From positions 1 to 9,913 of the forward strand of contig FR880022.1 in NCBI GenBank assembly GCA_000435175.1: a stretch of 9,913 nucleotides of DNA. The letters run 5' to 3'. Positions 5,871 through 9,913 of the stretch are shown here, piece by piece. A program made the position numbers and the translations under genes. The stretch comes from Clostridium sp. CAG:245. Lineage in GTDB: Bacteria > Bacillota > Clostridia > TANB77 > CAG-508. The notes beneath the pieces are model-generated. The model did no database searches and had not been told where the DNA came from. It saw nothing but the letters and a program-made list of their open reading frames with translations. Within the stretch, counting starts at the first letter, position 1. Each line of letters begins with the position of its first letter.

Positions 5871-6929
5871 TTATGGTACTATTTTTTTAAATAATGGTAA
5901 TTTTTTTATTATACTTACTATCGCTAAACATATTATATATGTTGAAAATATGCCAATTGTTCTCCATTGCCATGAATATACATCTATACTAAGTATTTTT
6001 TGTTCATAATACATAACAATTTTATGTATTAAATAAATTCCAAAGCTGCAACCTGACATTTTTGTTATAAAGTTTCTTACTTTGCTATTTGTTATAATTT
6101 TTTCAAAATTTAAATTCTTTATTATAAGAAAAACTGCTGCTGTAAGTAATATTGCGTGCCAAGATGTATACCCCCAAGTTGTTTTTACAACGCTTCCAGC
6201 TTGTTTACTTAAATAAAATGTTGTAACAAATCTGTATATAAGCCCTATTACGGCACCAATATAAATTAATATTCTATATTTTGGGTTTATATTTTGAGTT
6301 GATAATAAATATCCAAGTATTATAAATATTGCATACCCTCCCAGTTGAACAGTTAAATTGGTATTTAATTGTATTTTAAATAATTCTAATATATTAGGCA
6401 AGAAAGCATTAAATATAAAATATAATAAAACAACAAACCATAGTTGTTTTGTATATTCTTTTTTAGCTAATAATGATAATAATGGCATAGTAAGATATAA
6501 CCCTAATATTATAAACATAAAATAATATGTTGCTTCTTCTTTATTGGCAAAAAATGCATTTATAAATTTAATTGGTGTATTAATGCTTTGTATATTTAGC
6601 CAACCTATGTGTATCTTCCAAACAAACATTATAATTGCCCAAAAGATGAATGGAATTGCAACTTTAAGCAGTCTTCTTTTAAAAAAAGTCTTTGTATCAT
6701 ATTTTTCTCTATAATTCATTAAAGTTGCTCCGGAAAGCATACAAAATAATGGCACTGCAAAGTAACACATACATTCTATTATAAGACTGGTTATCCATGC
6801 CGTAGAATTAGGTTTGCCATGCACTATACTATTACAGTGCATGGCTATTACTGCAATTATTGCAATAATGTTTAAAATATCAAAATATATAACCCTATTG
6901 CTTTTTTTCTTAGATATCTCATTTTCCAT
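5871..6929 (-). CDS. Acyltransferase-3 family membrane protein (surface glycan O-acyltransferase)
   Basis: The 352-residue protein has about ten membrane segments and the hallmarks of the acyltransferase-3 family. These are Y-F-D-x-L-x-x-x-A-I-x-A-V-x-x-M-H with the essential-type His31, F-A-V-P-L-F-C-M-L-S-G (57-67), a basic K-R-R-L-L-K-V-A-I-P-F (84-94), and S-F-G-I-Y-L-I-H near the C-terminus (295-302). Family members move acyl groups, usually acetyl, across the membrane onto sugars of O-antigen, exopolysaccharide or wall polymers. There is no C-terminal SGNH domain as in OatA. The gene lies 13 nt after the SLH protein gene and 19 nt before the GtrII-like gene, so it is co-transcribed and probably modifies the same glycan. 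Acceptor and acyl donor cannot be read from sequence. Confidence 0.88.
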   Translation of the reverse strand: MENEISKKKSNRVIYFDILNIIAIIAVIAMHCNSIVHGKPNSTAWITSLIIECMCYFAVPLFCMLSGATLMNYREKYDTKTFFKRRLLKVAIPFIFWAIIMFVWKIHIGWLNIQSINTPIKFINAFFANKEEATYYFMFIILGLYLTMPLLSLLAKKEYTKQLWFVVLLYFIFNAFLPNILELFKIQLNTNLTVQLGGYAIFIILGYLLSTQNINPKYRILIYIGAVIGLIYRFVTTFYLSKQAGSVVKTTWGYTSWHAILLTAAVFLIIKNLNFEKIITNSKVRNFITKMSGCSFGIYLIHKIVMYYEQKILSIDVYSWQWRTIGIFSTYIICLAIVSIIKKLPLFKKIVP

Positions 6930-6942
6930 TTAATTTCCCCTA

Positions 6943-8586
6943 TTATTTTATTCTATTGCAATAGTTATAAATCATTGCAGCTGCTTCTGCTCTATTCGCT
7001 GTTCCCTGTGGATTTAGTTTTCCATTTGAACCATTTACTATATTGTTTGCAACAGCCCAATTCATTCCTGTTTTTGCAAAACCTGATATTTTACCACTGT
7101 CTGAGAATTTACTATAATTAGCATTTGTCGCTTTATATTTGCCTTTATATTTACAGTAATTGCTTAGCATAACAGCAAGTTGTTCTCTCGTTATATTGTC
7201 ATCTGCTCCAAATTTTCCATTTGAATAACCATTTACAATTTTATTGCTACTTGCCCATAAAACTGCGCTGTAGTAATACATATTCTTGTTTTGTACATCT
7301 GCAAATTTACTTGTCCCTGTAGCTTTTGGTTTTCCTTCCATATTATGTAATATTGTTACAAGCATTCCTCTTGTTAATTTAGAGCTTGGTGAATATGTTG
7401 CTTCTGTTGTTCCAGACATATATCTATTATCTTTCATATATTTTACTGCATTATAATACCAATCAGATTGTTTTACATCAGAAAATAGTTTTGTGCTTTG
7501 AAGTTTTGTCATTACAATTATTCCATAACCTTTTTCTGTTACTGTTCTGTCTACATATGTAGTATTTGTCATTTCTTCATAATTTATATTAACCTCTACA
7601 CCAAGTGTATGTGTTAAGAAACAATCCAAAACAGCTTTAGGATCCATTTTAACATTCATCTCTAGTGGTGTTAAAAATACTTCACCATTAATATTATTGT
7701 TGCCTTTTATATAGAAGTTTTTAGAACTTATAATTATAAATGTATTTTTGCCTGCTGTTCCCACATTATCCATAGTTACTGTATCTGTTTTTGCATCATA
7801 GCTAAATTTATTTTTTAGTCTTTCTGGTATTTGTAATTGTGCTGGATATGTATTATTGTCGTTTGCTTCAACAGTGTCTATTTCTATAAATTTCCCTTCT
7901 TTAGTGATAGCATAGTTTTTAGTTTCTTCGCTATCTGCAACATAGTTAATATCTTTTGGAGTTATAACTACCTTACTTGTTCTAACAGGTGTAGTATCTG
8001 TAGATTTTGTGTAACATTCAAAAATAAGCTCTTTTTCAAGTTCTTGTATTCCAGCTCCAATCTCCCAGTAATCACCACTTTTTAATGCAAATTCCAAATA
8101 AAAAGTATAAGAATCGTCTGCATTTTGCTTTATGTAATTAAATCCATCTTTTCCTAATAATAAATCAGAGTTATCTGTTAGCAAACGCACCTTATTTATG
8201 CTCTTTGGCATTGAAATCTTAAGTGGTAAATATAAAAAGTTCTTTCCATTTGCTATTTTTTCTAATTGTGCATAATATTTACTTGAACTATCTATTTCCC
8301 CTGTACCGTTTTTGAATTCTTTTACAATAGATTCCAAGTCACATTTTGGTGAAGCAATAAATAACTTGTCTTCTTCACCTTCTAGCATTTGATATTGTTT
8401 TAATTTGTTTATTGGAATTATGCTGCCTGGCAATTCAGCTGGTGTTACACTTGCAGTATCCATCTTTTCTACCGCTTCTGTCTTATTTGCACCAATAACT
8501 TTAGGTACATCTGCATTTACGACATTTGCAATAGTTATTATTAATAATAGTATTAATGCCATTGTAATAATTTTTTTGTTTTTCAT
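6943..8586 (-). CDS. Exported surface protein with three C-terminal SLH domains
   Basis: This 547-residue protein has a clear signal peptide: KNKK, a hydrophobic core at 6-22 and a likely cut after V-N-A at residue 25. Residues 26-365 match no family I recognise; they are polar, beta-rich in appearance and contain many Lys, Asp and Asn. Three SLH domains follow at about 368-418, 428-481 and 494-545. Their motifs are FSDV...WYYNAV...LTRG, FADV...YYSAV...ITRE and FSDS...MNWAV...NRAE. The third is degenerate at its start. SLH triplets usually bind pyruvylated secondary cell-wall polysaccharide, fixing the protein to the wall. The GAGGGGG ribosome binding site is strong. The gene heads a four-gene unit with glycan enzymes, which suggests a shared wall-polymer theme. 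It is a paralogue of the partial gene at the right edge. Confidence 0.94.
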   Translation of the reverse strand: MKNKKIITMALILLLIITIANVVNADVPKVIGANKTEAVEKMDTASVTPAELPGSIIPINKLKQYQMLEGEEDKLFIASPKCDLESIVKEFKNGTGEIDSSSKYYAQLEKIANGKNFLYLPLKISMPKSINKVRLLTDNSDLLLGKDGFNYIKQNADDSYTFYLEFALKSGDYWEIGAGIQELEKELIFECYTKSTDTTPVRTSKVVITPKDINYVADSEETKNYAITKEGKFIEIDTVEANDNNTYPAQLQIPERLKNKFSYDAKTDTVTMDNVGTAGKNTFIIISSKNFYIKGNNNINGEVFLTPLEMNVKMDPKAVLDCFLTHTLGVEVNINYEEMTNTTYVDRTVTEKGYGIIVMTKLQSTKLFSDVKQSDWYYNAVKYMKDNRYMSGTTEATYSPSSKLTRGMLVTILHNMEGKPKATGTSKFADVQNKNMYYYSAVLWASSNKIVNGYSNGKFGADDNITREQLAVMLSNYCKYKGKYKATNANYSKFSDSGKISGFAKTGMNWAVANNIVNGSNGKLNPQGTANRAEAAAMIYNYCNRIK

Positions 8587-8625
8587 AAGTATTCCCCCTC
8601 ATATTTATATAATTTTTTATAAAGA

Positions 8626-8638
8626 ATCAAATTTTGAT
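8626..8638. promoter_or_regulatory. Palindrome in the SLH gene leader
   Basis: ATCAAA-A-TTTGAT on the minus strand is a perfect 6-bp inverted repeat around one central base, downstream of the predicted start site and about 30 nt before the ribosome binding site. It could be an operator or a small leader hairpin. In such AT-rich DNA it may also be chance. Confidence 0.25.
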
Positions 8639-8675
8639 ATACTCAAAATTACAGTTTTTCAATTTTACTGACTCC

Positions 8676-8705
8676 ATTATATTACTAATAGGGTTAATTG
8701 TTCAA
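8676..8705 (-). promoter_or_regulatory. Promoter of the SLH-acyltransferase-GtrII-glf unit
   Basis: On the minus strand, TTGAAC (8705-8700), an 18-nt spacer and a perfect TATAAT (8681-8676) lie in the 140-nt gap between the family 2 glycosyltransferase and the SLH gene. The predicted start near 8669 leaves a leader of about 80 nt before the SLH start codon. No clear terminator precedes it, so read-through from the glycosyltransferase gene is also possible. Confidence 0.65.
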
Positions 8706-8726
8706 TAGTTTAATATATATAATTTT

Positions 8727-9707
8727 TTATTTTTCTCTTCCTGTTAACTTTTTGTATAATTTCCATACAAATTTATAAAATGAAAAGCCAAATATTGTAC
8801 TATATAATGCAATTCTGTCTCTCTTTTTTATTCTTTTATCCTTTAATGCTTTTTTTCTATTTTGCTTAATATATTCCATAAGCTTTTTTTGTTCTTCTGG
8901 ATACTTATCTTTGCAATTAGCAAGCTGAGAAAGTGTTGCTAGATAAGCATACATTAACCTTCTGTCTGCAGCCTTTTCTAGATCTGGGTATTTATTTTTT
9001 ACATAATCACACATTTCTTGCGTAGAATCTATTAATTGCATTTTTTTAGGAGAGAAGCCTTTGGTTGTAATTGAATTATCTCTAATTATATAATAGTATT
9101 TGCTTTCTGAACCTAATACAATTTTTTTGCACTCGTCAATTAATAAATATGTTGTTGCTGCATCTTCAAATATTCTTCCCTTTGGGTACTTTACATTATC
9201 AAATAACTCTTTTTTGTACATTTTAGCCCAAGCAGATAAGTCTATTCCCTCATCATATAATATTTTTTCTAATGTTGTTTTTGGATCTAATACTAAATGT
9301 TCTCCTGTTTCTTTTTCTATTCTTGTTCCATTTGTATATAAAACTGTATGAGAACAAATAGACATTTCAGCGTTGTTTTCTTTTATTAATTGATATAGAA
9401 ATTGAACATAATCTTTTTCAACATAGTCATCAGAATCGATTAGTGTTATATATTTACCTTTTGCAATTTCTATTCCAGCATTTCTTGCATCAGATAAGCC
9501 ACCATTGCTTTTATGAATTACTACTATTCTTTTATCTTTTACTGCATATTCGTCACATATTTGGGGCGAATTATCTTTTGAACCATCATCTACAAGTATT
9601 ATTTCTAAATTTTTGTATGTTTGGTTTATTACAGATTTCAAACATTTTTCTAAATATTTTTCTACATTGTATATTGGTAAAATTACACTTATCAACTCTT
9701 CTTCCAT
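8727..9707 (-). CDS. Family 2 (GT-A) glycosyltransferase
   Basis: The 326-residue cytoplasmic enzyme begins with I-S-V-I-L-P-I-Y-N-V-E-K-Y-L (6-19), the classic GT2 opening. It continues with Q-T-Y-x-N-L-E-I-I-L-V-D-D-G-S-K-D-N-S (29-47), N-G-G-L-S-D-A-R-N-A-G (68-78) and the metal-binding D-S-D-D (91-94). A likely catalytic acid/base pair Glu181-Asp182 lies in G-R-I-F-E-D-A. It should transfer a sugar from a nucleotide donor to a growing surface glycan; donor and acceptor are not predictable. The C-terminus is basic with a weakly hydrophobic stretch (F-G-F-S-F-Y-K-F-V-W), which may touch the membrane. GGAAGG precedes the ATG. The terminator-like hairpin at 9731-9778 lies just upstream, and no good promoter was found between them. 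Confidence 0.95.
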   Translation of the reverse strand: MEEELISVILPIYNVEKYLEKCLKSVINQTYKNLEIILVDDGSKDNSPQICDEYAVKDKRIVVIHKSNGGLSDARNAGIEIAKGKYITLIDSDDYVEKDYVQFLYQLIKENNAEMSICSHTVLYTNGTRIEKETGEHLVLDPKTTLEKILYDEGIDLSAWAKMYKKELFDNVKYPKGRIFEDAATTYLLIDECKKIVLGSESKYYYIIRDNSITTKGFSPKKMQLIDSTQEMCDYVKNKYPDLEKAADRRLMYAYLATLSQLANCKDKYPEEQKKLMEYIKQNRKKALKDKRIKKRDRIALYSTIFGFSFYKFVWKLYKKLTGREK

Positions 9708-9730
9708 TTATATTCCTTCCTTAGTTTGGT

Positions 9731-9778
9731 AGAAAAAGAATTAAAATTTTGTATTTGTCAAAATATAATTCTTTTTCT
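9731..9778. terminator. Large hairpin between the partial SLH gene and the glycosyltransferase gene
   Basis: Perfect 12-bp arms (9731-9742 and 9767-9778) enclose a second 6-bp stem (9746-9751 with 9759-9764) separated by a small internal loop, with a 7-nt apical loop. On the minus strand the 3' arm is AATTCTTTTTCT, giving a U-rich end after the SLH gene stop at 9830-9832. The structure is symmetric and could also work on the plus strand. Confidence 0.65.
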
Positions 9779-9829
9779 TTCCAATTTACTTTTCTTTAAT
9801 AAATCTCATCGACTCTCAAAAAATTTAAT

Positions 9830-9913
9830 TTATTTTATCTTAGTACAATAATTATAAATCATTGCAGCCGCTTCTGCTCTGCTTGCTGTTCCTTGTGGAT
9901 CTATTCTCGTTCC
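9830..9913 (-). CDS. C-terminal end of a second SLH-domain protein (partial)
   Basis: The reading frame enters from the right edge and ends at TAA (9832-9830), giving the last 27 residues. They read D-P-Q-G-T-A-S-R-A-E-A-A-A-M-I-Y-N-Y-C before a basic tail. This is almost the same as the end of the third SLH domain of the gene at 6943-8586 (N-P-Q-G-T-A-N-R-A-E-A-A-A-M-I-Y-N-Y-C). It is therefore the final SLH repeat, including the R-A-E motif, of a paralogous wall-bound protein. The rest lies outside the window. Confidence 0.9.
   Translation of the reverse strand, partial: GTRIDPQGTASRAEAAAMIYNYCTKIK

Noticed and set aside
9443..9724. Plus-strand 93-codon open frame opposite the glycosyltransferase
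   Set aside because: It is the antisense of the conserved GT2 catalytic domain; its Leu/Phe/His-rich composition is what AT-rich antisense frames give.
9708..9830. Promoter for the family 2 glycosyltransferase based on a TTGACA inside the hairpin at 9731-9778
   Set aside because: No -10-like sequence lies 16-19 nt downstream, so the match looks accidental.

Overview
The window is AT-rich, uses the standard genetic code with mostly TAA stops, and every convincing gene lies on the minus strand, so the genes are transcribed from right to left. Base composition, strong AGGAGG-type ribosome binding sites, SLH-domain surface proteins and the gene families present suggest a low-GC Firmicute, probably an uncultured Clostridia-type gut or anaerobic bacterium. 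The species cannot be named from this sequence.

Right part (about 3149-9913): a cell-surface and polysaccharide region. It holds, in transcription order, the last 27 codons of an SLH-domain protein, a strong hairpin, a family 2 glycosyltransferase, then a tight four-gene unit with 13-19 nt gaps: an exported protein with three SLH domains, an acyltransferase-3 membrane protein, a GtrII-like multi-spanning glycosyltransferase, and UDP-galactopyranose mutase (glf). Together they suggest synthesis and decoration (galactofuranose, side-chain sugar, O-acyl groups) of a wall or surface glycan. The SLH proteins are candidates to bind that glycan.

Middle (about 2353-3073): a complete type III toxin-antitoxin locus of the ToxIN/AbiQ type. 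It has a consensus promoter, three tandem 33-nt repeats that can each form an H-type pseudoknot (the antitoxin RNA), a 20-bp hairpin with a U-run acting as attenuator, and a 167-aa ToxN/AbiQ-family endoribonuclease. Such loci act in phage defence by abortive infection and in plasmid or island maintenance. This is the most notable system in the window.

Left part (1-2323): glmM (phosphoglucosamine mutase, peptidoglycan precursor synthesis) with its own promoter, followed by a small three-helix membrane protein of unknown function and a terminator-like hairpin. Next is a peroxiredoxin gene that ends at a TGA exactly where the peroxidatic cysteine is expected. After it comes a hairpin-rich non-coding segment of about 120 nt, then a promoter and the start of a hydrophobic protein that runs off the left edge and appears to be out of frame with its best start codon.
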